This document shows positions 35,598 to 43,522 of a stretch of DNA of 64,000 nucleotides, piece after piece (the first letter of the stretch is position 1; every line of letters begins with the position of its first letter). The stretch spans positions 434,001 to 498,000 of the forward strand of contig NZ_CP072115.1 in NCBI RefSeq assembly GCF_017639855.1, given 5' to 3'. Both the position numbers and the translations under genes were made by a program. Under the pieces are notes generated by a model, which worked only from the letters and a program-made list of their open reading frames with translations, was not told where the DNA came from and ran no database searches. The DNA comes from Streptococcus sp. zg-86. GTDB lineage: Bacteria; Bacillota; Bacilli; Lactobacillales; Streptococcaceae.

Positions 35598-35863
35598 CAG
35601 GAAAACAAATTATTAGTATGACCCTCATGGTCTGGAATTTAGTCGTCTTTGTGACGTATGGAATAGATAAGAAAAAGGCAGAACACCAAGCTTATCGGAT
35701 TTCCGAAAAGACCTTATTGGGGATGAGTATCTTGGGTGGTGGACTAGGAGCTTGGGCAGGTGGAACTCGTTTTCGCCACAAGACGAAAAAATGGTATTTC
35801 CAATTAGCTTGGCTACTGGGTCTTATCATAGACGGAGTGTTGATTTACTGGATTGGGAGGTAG
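35594..35863 (+). CDS. DUF1294 small membrane protein inside the leucine operon
   Basis: An 89-residue protein with hydrophobic stretches near residues 5-22, 40-58 and 69-86. YGIDKKKAEHQAYRISEKTLL and GGGLGAWAGGTRFRHKTKK are DUF1294 hallmarks; the function is unknown. It starts on the leuB stop (ATGA) and ends 1 base before the leuC ATG, so it is translated as part of the operon. It may be a passenger or may act in transport; nothing in the sequence decides. Confidence 0.85.
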   Translation: MTGKQIISMTLMVWNLVVFVTYGIDKKKAEHQAYRISEKTLLGMSILGGGLGAWAGGTRFRHKTKKWYFQLAWLLGLIIDGVLIYWIGR

Positions 35864-35864
35864 C

Positions 35865-37247
35865 ATGGCTGGGAAATCGATTTTAGATAAGGTCTGGGAA
35901 CGCCATGTCGTTACGGGAAAAGAAGGGCAGCCCCAGCTCATGTATGTCGATCAGCATTATATCCACGAAGTGACGAGTCCTCAGGCTTTTCAAGGATTAC
36001 GTGAAGCTGGCAGACACTTGCGAAGACCTGATTTGACCTATGGCACTTTTGATCATAATGTGCCAACTGTTAATATTTTTGACATTCGTGATGTGATTTC
36101 AAAGGCGCAAATGGATACCTTGGCTGATAATGTTCGTGAGTTTGGCATTGATTGTGCCGATCACGGTTCAGAACTTCAGGGGATTGTCCACATGATCGGG
36201 CCAGAAACAGGTCGTACCCAACCAGGGAAATTCATTGTTTGTGGCGATAGTCATACAGCGACCCATGGTGCCTTTGGAGCTTTGGCATTTGGTATTGGAA
36301 CCAGTGAAGTTGAGCATGTCTTTGCCACTCAGACCATTTGGCAGGTTAAACCCAAAAAACTCTTGGTTGAATTTGTCGGTCGTCCGCAAAAAGGGGTCTA
36401 TGCCAAGGACTTTATTTTAGCTCTCATTGCCAAATACGGTGTTGGACTCGGTGTCGGCTATGCGGTGGAGTACCGTGGAGAAGCAGTCGATCAACTCAGT
36501 ATGGAAGAACGCATGACCATTTGCAATATGTCGATTGAATTTGGCTCCAAAATCGGCATGATGAATCCTGACCAAACGACCTTTGACTATGTCAGAAAAA
36601 CAGCTAATGTACCAACAGACATTGAGGCTGCCATTGCAGACTGGAAAACCTTGGTATCAGATGAGGATGCTGTTTATGATAAGATCATTTGCATGGATGT
36701 TTCGACTCTTGCTCCTATGGTGACTTGGGGGACCAATCCTTCTATGGGGGTTTCCTTCGATGAGCCATTTCCAGCGATTAAGGATATGAATGATGAACGA
36801 GCTTATCATTATATGGGGATACGTCCTGGTCAGAAGATTGAAGAGATTGAGTTGGGGTATATTTTCATTGGGTCTTGTACCAATGCGCGCTTGAGTGATT
36901 TGATACTAGCTGCCAAATTTGTCAAGGGCAAAAAAATTGCGCCTAACCTAACCGCCATTGTTGTGCCAGGGAGTCGACCTGTCAAGCGAGCAGCTGAAAA
37001 GTTGGGTTTGGATAAGATTTTCCTAGCGGCCGGTTTTGAATGGCGAGATCCGGGTTGCTCCATGTGTCTGGGGATGAATCCAGACAAGGTGCCTGAGGGG
37101 GTTCATTGTGCCTCGACCAGCAATCGAAATTTTGAGGATCGGCAAGGATTTGGCGCGAAAACGCACCTGTGTAGTCCTGCTATGGCAGCAGCGGCAGCGA
37201 TTGCGGGGCGCTTTGTGGATGTGAGACAGCTTGCGGAGGTAGAGTAA
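35865..37247 (+). CDS. leuC: 3-isopropylmalate dehydratase large subunit
   Basis: A 460-residue aconitase-fold subunit that, with LeuD, isomerises 2- to 3-isopropylmalate. The [4Fe-4S] cysteines are in FIGSCTNAR and in DPGCSMCLGMN; GDSHTATHGAFGALAFGIG binds substrate. ATG at 35865 is preferred to the in-frame TTG at 35853 because GGGAGG lies between them at proper spacing. Confidence 0.96.
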   Translation: MAGKSILDKVWERHVVTGKEGQPQLMYVDQHYIHEVTSPQAFQGLREAGRHLRRPDLTYGTFDHNVPTVNIFDIRDVISKAQMDTLADNVREFGIDCADHGSELQGIVHMIGPETGRTQPGKFIVCGDSHTATHGAFGALAFGIGTSEVEHVFATQTIWQVKPKKLLVEFVGRPQKGVYAKDFILALIAKYGVGLGVGYAVEYRGEAVDQLSMEERMTICNMSIEFGSKIGMMNPDQTTFDYVRKTANVPTDIEAAIADWKTLVSDEDAVYDKIICMDVSTLAPMVTWGTNPSMGVSFDEPFPAIKDMNDERAYHYMGIRPGQKIEEIELGYIFIGSCTNARLSDLILAAKFVKGKKIAPNLTAIVVPGSRPVKRAAEKLGLDKIFLAAGFEWRDPGCSMCLGMNPDKVPEGVHCASTSNRNFEDRQGFGAKTHLCSPAMAAAAAIAGRFVDVRQLAEVE

Positions 37248-37249
37248 GG

Positions 37250-37855
37250 ATGGAAAAATTCACCACTTATACAGGAACAACTGTTCCTCTGATGAATGAC
37301 AATATTGACACGGATCAGATTCTACCCAAGCAATTTTTGAAGTTGATTGATAAAAAAGGTTTTGGCAAGTATCTGATGTATGCTTGGCGCTACCTAGATC
37401 ATGCCTATACGGAAAATCCTGATTTTATTTTTAATCAAGAGGAGTACCGCAAAGCGACCATTTTGGTGACAGGTGACAATTTTGGAGCTGGTTCGTCGCG
37501 TGAACACGCAGCTTGGGCCTTAGCTGACTATGGCTTTAAGGTTGTCATTGCAGGTTCTTTTGGGGATATTCATTACAACAATGAATTAAATAATGGCATG
37601 TTGCCGATTGTCCAACCACGAGAGGTGCGAGAGAAATTGGCAAAGCTTAGCCCTGATGATGAGGTGACCGTTGACCTAGAAAAACAGGTGATTATCTCAC
37701 CAATTGGCGATTTTCATTTTGATATTGATAGCGAATGGAAGTACAAGCTCTTAAATGGTTTGGATGATATTGGGATTACCCTTCAATACGAGGATTTGAT
37801 TGCAGCTTATGAACGCAATCGACCGGCGTATTGGAGAGAGGATGAAAAGCAATAG
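37250..37855 (+). CDS. leuD: 3-isopropylmalate dehydratase small subunit
   Basis: A 201-residue swivel-domain partner of LeuC. NIDTDQILPKQFLK and the substrate-binding GDNFGAGSSREHAAWAL are diagnostic. It starts 2 bases after the leuC stop, so the subunits are made in step. It is the last gene of the leucine operon; a terminator follows. Confidence 0.97.
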   Translation: MEKFTTYTGTTVPLMNDNIDTDQILPKQFLKLIDKKGFGKYLMYAWRYLDHAYTENPDFIFNQEEYRKATILVTGDNFGAGSSREHAAWALADYGFKVVIAGSFGDIHYNNELNNGMLPIVQPREVREKLAKLSPDDEVTVDLEKQVIISPIGDFHFDIDSEWKYKLLNGLDDIGITLQYEDLIAAYERNRPAYWREDEKQ

Positions 37856-37915
37856 AAAATGATGAGGGAAAGAGAATTTCGCATGAAAGAAAAGACTCTG
37901 TCCCTCATTTTGTCC
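37856..37915 (+). terminator. Terminator of the leucine operon
   Basis: ATGAGGGAAAGAG and CTCTGTCCCTCAT pair in 12 of 13 positions across a 22-base loop, followed by TTTTG. Confidence 0.7.
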
Positions 37916-37921
37916 CATTTT

Positions 37922-37931
37922 GTGCTATAAT
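37922..37931 (+). promoter_or_regulatory. Extended -10 promoter placing the start of RNA on the ATG
   Basis: TG-C-TATAAT ends 8 bases before the ATG at 37939, and no ribosome site fits between. Transcription should start at or next to the start codon, giving a leaderless message. Confidence 0.65.
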
Positions 37932-37938
37932 AAGAAGT

Positions 37939-38436
37939 ATGTTAGAACAAGAAAAAAAATCACAATATGACCTCTTGCTTGCCCAGTTACAAGGCCTTCT
38001 TGATGGCGAACGCAATGCGCTAGCAAATCTATCCAACGCTTCTGCCCTGCTTAATCAGGCCCTTCCTCATTCTGTCTTTACAGGCTTTTATTTGTTTGAT
38101 GGGAAGGAGTTGATTTTAGGGCCTTTTCAAGGTGGCGTTTCCTGCGTTCATATTGCTCTTGGGAAGGGTGTCTGTGGCCAATCAGCTGAGGAGGCTAGGA
38201 CGATAATCGTAGATGATGTACGCACCCATGCCAACTATATTTCTTGCGATGCGGCAGCCTTATCTGAAATTGTTGTCCCTATGATGAAAAATGGGCAGCT
38301 CTTGGGGGTGCTGGACTTGGATTCTCGCCTAGTAGCTGATTATGATGCCATTGACAAGGAATACCTAGAACGCTTCGTTGCTCTTTTAATGGAAGGAACG
38401 GATTGGAATTTTGCCATGTTTGGAGAAAAGAACTGA
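37939..38436 (+). CDS. GAF-domain free methionine-(R)-sulfoxide reductase
   Basis: A 165-residue single GAF domain. It retains the three cysteines of the fRMsr family, C69 (GGVSCVH), C79 (GKGVCGQ) and C103 (YISCDAA), and SEIVVPM and LGVLDLDS of the same family. It reduces free Met-R-sulfoxide, an oxidative-stress repair role. The ATG appears leaderless. Its stop shares a base with the dnaX start (TGATG), so the two genes are probably translated together. Confidence 0.87.
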   Translation: MLEQEKKSQYDLLLAQLQGLLDGERNALANLSNASALLNQALPHSVFTGFYLFDGKELILGPFQGGVSCVHIALGKGVCGQSAEEARTIIVDDVRTHANYISCDAAALSEIVVPMMKNGQLLGVLDLDSRLVADYDAIDKEYLERFVALLMEGTDWNFAMFGEKN

Positions 38437-40115
38437 TGTACCAAGCCCTTTACCGGAAATACCGTAGCCAAACCTTTGGAGAGATGGTTGGACAGGAGGT
38501 AGTCGCGACCACTCTCAAGCAGGCAATTGAGCAAGAAAAAATCAGCCATGCCTATCTCTTTTCAGGTCCGAGGGGAACAGGTAAAACATCTGCAGCGAAA
38601 ATTTTTGCCAAGGCCATGAACTGTCCCAATCAGACAGCTGGAGAGCCTTGTAATGACTGCTATATCTGTAAAGCTATTACTGATGGCAGTTTGGAAGATG
38701 TGATTGAGATTGATGCGGCTTCAAATAACGGTGTGGATGAAATCCGTGACATTCGTGACAAGTCGACCTATGCTCCCAGTCTTGCCCACTACAAGGTGTA
38801 TATTATTGATGAGGTTCACATGCTCTCGACAGGGGCTTTTAATGCCCTCTTGAAAACCCTAGAAGAGCCGACAGAAAATGTTGTCTTTATCCTTGCGACC
38901 ACTGAGTTGCACAAGATTCCCGCGACGATTTTGTCTCGGGTGCAGCGCTTTGAGTTCAAGTCGATTAAGGTGGTAGATATTACAGACCACCTGAACCATA
39001 TTCTTCATCAGGAAGCCATTGAGTTTGACCAAGAAGCCATTGCCATGATTGCCCGTCGTGCTGAAGGTGGTATGCGAGATGCCCTCTCTATTTTGGATCA
39101 GGCTCTCAGTCTGAGTGTCGACCGGGTCTTGACCTTGGAAGTTGCAGAGGAAATCACAGGATCGATTGGTCTGAAGGCTCTGGATGCTTATATGGACAGT
39201 ATTCGCAGGCAAGATGCTCCAGCAGCTCTTCAGCACTTGCAGACCATTTTTGATAATGGCAAAAGTATGGTACGGTTTACGACAGATATGCTCTATTATC
39301 TGCGTGATTTGCTGATTGTGCAGACAGGTGGGGAAAACACTCATACCAGTTCGACTTTTATAGCTAATCTTGAGATGGAACAAGACCGTATTTTTGCCAT
39401 GATTGAGGTTGTTACGCGCGCCTTAGCAGATATTAAAACCAGTCCTCAACCGAAAATCTATGCTGAAATGATGACCATTCGCTTGGCTGATATTACTGGT
39501 CAGAAGGTTGAACCAAACCAAGCAGCCATTCCAGCAGGTTTGCTTGAACAGGTAGAGACCTTAAAAGCTCAGGTTCAGTCCTTGCAGCAGCAGCTTGCTA
39601 GTCTTGGTAAGCAACCATTAGAGATCAAGCCAGTTTCTCGTAAACCACAGACGAATAAAAAATACCGTCCAGATACCAATAAGGTCCATGCTATTTTACA
39701 AGAAGCGATGGAAAATCCAAACCTAGCCCGAGAGAATTTGACTCGCTTGCAGAATGCTTGGGGGGAAATTATCGAAAGTTTATCTGGAGCAGACAAGGCC
39801 TTATTGGTTGGTTCTCAGCCTGTTGCGGCCAACGAACACCATGCAATTCTAGCCTTTGAGTCAGCTTTCAATGCGGAACAAACGATGAAACGTGAAAACT
39901 TAGATGCTATGTTTGGGAATATCTTGAGTAAGGCAGCAGGTTTTTCACCTCATATTTTAGCCCTTGCACAGACAGATTGGTTAGCTATTCGTGCAGAATT
40001 TTCAGCCAAGGCAAAAGGGCAGAAAGAGGCTGTACCAGAAGCAACAGAAGAAGAAACCCTTGTTCCAGAAGCCTTTCAATTCTTGGCGGATACTGTCACA
40101 ATTGTGGAGGATTGA
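38436..40115 (+). CDS. dnaX: DNA polymerase III subunit gamma/tau
   Basis: A 559-residue clamp-loader ATPase. Walker A SGPRGTGKTS begins at about residue 43; zinc cysteines are C63, C72, C75 and C78; Walker B is YIIDEVHML and sensor 1 is ILATTELHKIP. Domains IV-V follow to the C-terminus. ATG at 38436 is chosen because it matches the universal MYQALYRKYR start and couples to the upstream stop. I saw no obvious slippage signal for a short gamma form. Confidence 0.97.
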   Translation: MYQALYRKYRSQTFGEMVGQEVVATTLKQAIEQEKISHAYLFSGPRGTGKTSAAKIFAKAMNCPNQTAGEPCNDCYICKAITDGSLEDVIEIDAASNNGVDEIRDIRDKSTYAPSLAHYKVYIIDEVHMLSTGAFNALLKTLEEPTENVVFILATTELHKIPATILSRVQRFEFKSIKVVDITDHLNHILHQEAIEFDQEAIAMIARRAEGGMRDALSILDQALSLSVDRVLTLEVAEEITGSIGLKALDAYMDSIRRQDAPAALQHLQTIFDNGKSMVRFTTDMLYYLRDLLIVQTGGENTHTSSTFIANLEMEQDRIFAMIEVVTRALADIKTSPQPKIYAEMMTIRLADITGQKVEPNQAAIPAGLLEQVETLKAQVQSLQQQLASLGKQPLEIKPVSRKPQTNKKYRPDTNKVHAILQEAMENPNLARENLTRLQNAWGEIIESLSGADKALLVGSQPVAANEHHAILAFESAFNAEQTMKRENLDAMFGNILSKAAGFSPHILALAQTDWLAIRAEFSAKAKGQKEAVPEATEEETLVPEAFQFLADTVTIVED

Positions 40116-40171
40116 GGTAAGTCCTTCCCTTGGCAGACTGTGTATTGTAAAAAAGTAAGGAAGATGTGTTC

Positions 40172-40204
40172 ATGATTGGCAAAAACCAGAGGAAAAACGT
40201 ATGA
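40172..40204 (+). CDS. Possible upstream peptide (10 codons) overlapping the mgtC start
   Basis: ATG at 40172 opens the frame MIGKNQRKNV and its TGA overlaps the ATG of the next gene (ATGA). AAGGAAG lies 9 bases upstream. The next gene's own ribosome site, AGAGGA, is inside this frame. It could be a regulatory upstream peptide or a chance frame. Confidence 0.35.
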   Translation: MIGKNQRKNV

Positions 40205-40878
40205 CCATACAAGATATATTCATTCGATTGGTATTAGCGATTTTATGTTCGGGATTGATTGGCTATGATCGTCAGCGCAAGAGTCGGCCAGCTGGTCTTC
40301 GAACCCACCTGTTAGTGTGTATTGGAGCGACAACGATTGCTCTGATTCAGAGTGCAGTTTTTTACGAGAAATTGCAGAGTCAGCCGATGATTGAAGTCGA
40401 TCAGGTACGGCTTCTCGCTCCTATTGTTAGCGGAATTGGTTTTTTAGGTGCGGGTACCATTGTGGTGACAAAGCATAGAGTGGCCGGTTTGACAACAGCT
40501 GCTTCGCTCTGGACTGTTGCGGGCATTGGGATTGCTTTAGGAATGGGCTATTATAGTATCGCTCTATTGGCCTTTTTGGCGGTTATCTTTTCCTTAATGC
40601 TGGTTAGCTATATTATCCCTACTCCGGAAATTAAACGGTTGGAGATTCACTTTATTCATCGTCAGGAAACCAAGGAATTTTTAACAGAATTTTTTGCAGA
40701 ACACCATATTGAGTTGACCAATGTACTCTTTGATGTTCAAAATATAGATGGGCGGAAGATTTACCGTAATATCTTCACTTTGCAACTGCCTAAAGATGTT
40801 TCGCTAGTAGAAATTATTGAAGAATTGGCCGTTCGTTCCAATATTTTAAAGGTTCGACTCATTTCTGTCGTTGAATAG
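40201..40878 (+). CDS. MgtC/SapB family membrane protein
   Basis: A 225-residue protein with about four or five membrane helices in the first 140 residues and a soluble C-terminal ACT-like domain. SGLIGYDRQRKSRPAGLRTHLLVCIGATTIAL and GIGFLGAGTIVV are hallmarks of MgtC/SapB. In other bacteria such proteins support growth at low magnesium or modulate the F-type ATPase; the role here is not shown. An upstream peptide may precede it. The 3' hairpin at 40900-40929 ends it. Confidence 0.88.
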   Translation: MTIQDIFIRLVLAILCSGLIGYDRQRKSRPAGLRTHLLVCIGATTIALIQSAVFYEKLQSQPMIEVDQVRLLAPIVSGIGFLGAGTIVVTKHRVAGLTTAASLWTVAGIGIALGMGYYSIALLAFLAVIFSLMLVSYIIPTPEIKRLEIHFIHRQETKEFLTEFFAEHHIELTNVLFDVQNIDGRKIYRNIFTLQLPKDVSLVEIIEELAVRSNILKVRLISVVE

Positions 40879-40899
40879 TAACATTTTTGTAAACAAGAT

Positions 40900-40936
40900 A
40901 AAAAAGTCAGCCTTGAAGCTGATTTTTTGGTATACT
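40900..40936 (+). promoter_or_regulatory. Terminator of the mgtC-like gene overlapping the next promoter
   Basis: AAAAAGTCAGC and GCTGATTTTTT form a terminator; its T run continues into TG-G-TATACT (40928-40936), an extended -10 whose start should fall on the ATG at 40943. Confidence 0.65.
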
Positions 40937-40942
40937 AGTCTT

Positions 40943-41137
40943 ATGAGAATTTCCCAGTTTTTGTTTCTAGCCCTTACAACGGCTCTTGCGACTTATTGGA
41001 TGAACGAGGCGATTTTAGCCGGCGAATATATTTGGGCAGCCATTTATGGATTTTTTGTTGTGCGTAATCTTCGCTTGAGCTATCGGGTCAGCAAGGTGAT
41101 TCGTGTCGTTGAAAGTCTTACCAAGAAGACAGACTGA
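40943..41137 (+). CDS. DUF3272 family small membrane protein
   Basis: A 64-residue protein, MRISQFLFLALTTALATYW..., with two likely membrane segments (about 4-20 and 27-44) and a basic tail; it resembles the streptococcal DUF3272 family of unknown function. ATG at 40943 is favoured over an upstream frame start because TATACT ends 7 bases before it, giving a leaderless message. Its 3' end overlaps the converging birA gene by 20 bases. Confidence 0.75.
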   Translation: MRISQFLFLALTTALATYWMNEAILAGEYIWAAIYGFFVVRNLRLSYRVSKVIRVVESLTKKTD

Positions 41138-42053
41138 TTTCCCCACTTACTAGGCTTTTGATAGTGCCGTCTTCTAGCTCCACTTGCAAGATTCCGCTAT
41201 CTGTAATCTCAAGGGCTCTTCCTTGATAAAGCTGATTGTGCTCTGAAAAGGTCACTTGTTTTCCAAGAACAAGTGATTTTTCTTTGTAAAGGGCTAGTAA
41301 TGTTTCTTCGCTTGTGGTAAAAAAGATTCGCCAAATTTCAGTAATCAATTGATTGCGCGTGATGGTTGGTTTTTCAAGAAAGAGACTGGTTGCCTTTTCT
41401 TTCAGTTCTGCTGGTAGGTCAAGGAGATGAAAATTCAATCCGACCCCAATCATCACATCGGTGACGACTTGGGCCTCAATGGAAGAAACAGCTTCTGTTA
41501 GGATACCTGCAATTTTCTTGCCATGGAGGTAGATGTCGTTCACCCATTTGATTTCTGTTTGGATACCGATTAGCCCTTCAATGGCTTGAACAATCGCAGC
41601 TGCAACCAATAAGGTATAGGGTTTTAAATCTTGAAAGGGAGCTTTGGGACAAAGGTGCAAGGTCATGTAAATGCCACCTGTTTCAGCCGTAAAAAATGGT
41701 CTGCCAAATCGACCCTGAGCTTGTCCTTGACTGCTTGCCAGATAAAGGGCTGGGTTCAAATCCCCGCGCTCGATTCCATGCTTGGCATCTAGTTGGGTTG
41801 AAGTGCTATTTTTACTTAGATGAACAGGGATTTGAAGGCTGTCTTCGATATCCTGAGGGAGCAATAAATCTCCTTGTTCAAGGCGATAGCCACGGTTGGC
41901 TCTAGCCTGAATAACAAGACCTTGTTTTTCTAACTGTTGAATGCCTTTCCAGACAGAGGTTCTTGAAATGCCCAATTCTTGAGCCAATTCTTCCCCGCTA
42001 ACATAGTTTTTTGCATTCAATAGAATCGTATAAATTTTTTCGTAGGTTTTCAT
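41118..42053 (-). CDS. birA: Bifunctional biotin-protein ligase/biotin operon repressor
   Basis: A 311-residue BirA. The N-terminal winged helix (YVSGEELAQELGISRTSVWKGIQQLEKQG, about 16-44) binds DNA, and the ligase domain has SSQGQAQGRFGRPF, KWVNDIYLHGKKIAGIL and IGVGLNF. It makes biotinyl-AMP, biotinylates carboxylases and represses biotin genes. ATG at 42053 is chosen: TATAAT at 42060-42065 (minus strand) would start RNA on this ATG. Longer in-frame starts lack support. Confidence 0.93.
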   Translation of the reverse strand: MKTYEKIYTILLNAKNYVSGEELAQELGISRTSVWKGIQQLEKQGLVIQARANRGYRLEQGDLLLPQDIEDSLQIPVHLSKNSTSTQLDAKHGIERGDLNPALYLASSQGQAQGRFGRPFFTAETGGIYMTLHLCPKAPFQDLKPYTLLVAAAIVQAIEGLIGIQTEIKWVNDIYLHGKKIAGILTEAVSSIEAQVVTDVMIGVGLNFHLLDLPAELKEKATSLFLEKPTITRNQLITEIWRIFFTTSEETLLALYKEKSLVLGKQVTFSEHNQLYQGRALEITDSGILQVELEDGTIKSLVSGEISLSSW

Positions 42054-42059
42054 GCTTTC

Positions 42060-42065
42060 ATTATA
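42060..42065 (-). promoter_or_regulatory. birA -10 box, likely leaderless start
   Basis: TATAAT on the minus strand lies 6 bases before the birA ATG, with GAAAGC between. A divergent TATAAT near 42089-42094 on the plus strand serves the M42 peptidase. Confidence 0.6.
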
Positions 42066-42129
42066 ACAAAAAAAGTCAACAAACATGGTATAATAAGGAA
42101 AAGATGGATAGAAAGTAAAAGGAGAAAAG

Positions 42130-43164
42130 ATGAACACACTTGATTATCTTGTTACATTAACCAATACGCCTTCCCCAACAGGCTATACGACAGCGATTAT
42201 GGACTATGTTCAGTCAGAGATTACGAGATTTGGCTATCAAGTCGTGAAAACGCCCAAGGGTGGTGTCATGGTGAGTGTAGTAGGAGCAGATGATAGCCGT
42301 CATAGAGTAGTGACGGCGCATTTGGATACCTTAGGGGCTATGGTGCGCGCAATTAAACCAGACGGTCGATTGAAAATGGATTTAATTGGTGGCTTTGGCT
42401 ATCCTTCTATTGAGGGAGAAAATTGCTTGATTCATGTCGCTAAAAATGGGAAGACCTATACAGGAACGATTCTTATGCACCAGACCTCTGTCCATGTATA
42501 CGCTGATGCGAAAACCGCAGAGCGCAATCAGGCGAACATGGAAATTCGTCTGGATGAAAAGGTAAAATCTGCTGAAGAAACACGCTCCTTGGGGATTGAT
42601 GTGGGCGATTTTATTTCCTTTGACCCACGGACCGTTATCACAGAAAGTGGTTTTATCAAGAGCCGGCACCTAGATGATAAGGTATCTGCTGCTATTTTGA
42701 TGAACTTGCTCAAGGTGTACAAGGAAGAGGGGATTATTCTGCCCTACACGACCCATTTTTATTTTTCAAATAATGAAGAGATTGGCTATGGGGCAAATTC
42801 TAGCCTACCAGAACAAGTTGTAGAATACTTGGCTGTCGATATGGGAGCAATGGGAGATGACCAGCAGACCGACGAATACACTGTGTCAATCTGTGTCAAA
42901 GATGCTTCAGGTCCGTATCATTACGAATTGCGCCAGCATTTGGTTGCGTTAGCGCAAGAACATGGCATTCCTTACAAGCTTGATATTTATCCTTATTATG
43001 GCTCAGATGCTTCAGCAGCTATGCATGCAGGAGCAGACGTTAAGCATGCCCTACTTGGTGCAGGAATCGAGTCTAGCCATTCCTACGAGCGTACTCATGT
43101 AGACTCTATTAAAGCCACAGAGAGCATGGTAGATGCCTATTTGAAATCAGCGATGGTGGAATAA
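42130..43164 (+). CDS. M42 family metallopeptidase (glutamyl aminopeptidase-like)
   Basis: A 344-residue cytosolic dinuclear zinc aminopeptidase. Metal and catalytic residues are visible in VTAHLDTLGAM (His, Asp), SRHLDDKVSAAI (Asp), FSNNEEIGYGA (Glu-Glu), AVDMGAMGDD (Asp) and SSHSYERTHVDS (His). Family members form large tetrahedral dodecamers that trim peptides; PepA-like acidic-residue specificity is possible but not proven. AAAAGGAG precedes ATG. Confidence 0.9.
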   Translation: MNTLDYLVTLTNTPSPTGYTTAIMDYVQSEITRFGYQVVKTPKGGVMVSVVGADDSRHRVVTAHLDTLGAMVRAIKPDGRLKMDLIGGFGYPSIEGENCLIHVAKNGKTYTGTILMHQTSVHVYADAKTAERNQANMEIRLDEKVKSAEETRSLGIDVGDFISFDPRTVITESGFIKSRHLDDKVSAAILMNLLKVYKEEGIILPYTTHFYFSNNEEIGYGANSSLPEQVVEYLAVDMGAMGDDQQTDEYTVSICVKDASGPYHYELRQHLVALAQEHGIPYKLDIYPYYGSDASAAMHAGADVKHALLGAGIESSHSYERTHVDSIKATESMVDAYLKSAMVE

Positions 43165-43233
43165 GAGAAGAATATGGTGGGAAGGTGCTTAGTGTAACGG
43201 TATAGTAAATTGAATAAAGGTTAGGACATCGTT

Positions 43234-43337
43234 ATACTCTATAAAAATCAAAATCTGACTAGGCAACGAAATCGTAGCTAGAACTGAAGTTCAGCAAGGT
43301 GAGTTAACGACGTCAGACTTTGATTTTTGACGAGTAT
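43234..43337. mobile_element. Inner inverted-repeat element inside the MITE
   Basis: ATACTCTATAAAAATCAAA...CTGAC and its inverse GTCAG...TTTGATTTTTGACGAGTAT form 26-bp arms with a few mismatches. It interrupts CATCGTT/AGTCGCTTT, which are contiguous apart from one or two bases in the short copy. The core ACTAGGCAACGAA and GAGTTAACGACG recurs at 25774-25826. Confidence 0.75.
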
Positions 43338-43352
43338 AAGTCGCTTTGCTTC

Positions 43353-43371
43353 AATAGTCCAGTAGACTGTT
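43353..43371. repeat. Dispersed 19-bp dyad, copy 3
   Basis: AATAGTCCAGTAGACTGTT sits in a larger palindrome CTTCAATAGTC/GACTGTTGAAG within the nested element. Confidence 0.55.
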
Positions 43372-43489
43372 GAAGGTTGGAAATAGGGATTATGGAGTAA
43401 TCCTCAATTAATGCCAGTTCTATCTGCAGTTCCTTGCCTTGTCCTATTCCTTTCTCAATCCACTATAAAAATCTGAATACACAAAAAAC

Positions 43490-43522
43490 GTATGAATTTC
43501 CATACGTTTTTATGTGCTATGG
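43490..43522 (-). terminator. Terminator of the DUF975 gene
   Basis: AAAAACGTATG and CATACGTTTTT pair around AATTTC; on the minus strand TTTTTTGTG follows. It overlaps the stop codon. Confidence 0.75.

Larger units (their letters stand above)
43201..43467. mobile_element. MITE-like element carrying nested insertions
   Basis: The outer termini TATAGTAAATTGAATAAAGG and CTCAATCCACTATA are imperfect inverted repeats, matching the 93-bp element at 21875-21967. Inside, a 104-bp inner element occupies 43234-43337, and a further block with a palindrome at 43350-43377 is also absent from the short copy. No coding capacity is seen. Confidence 0.75.
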
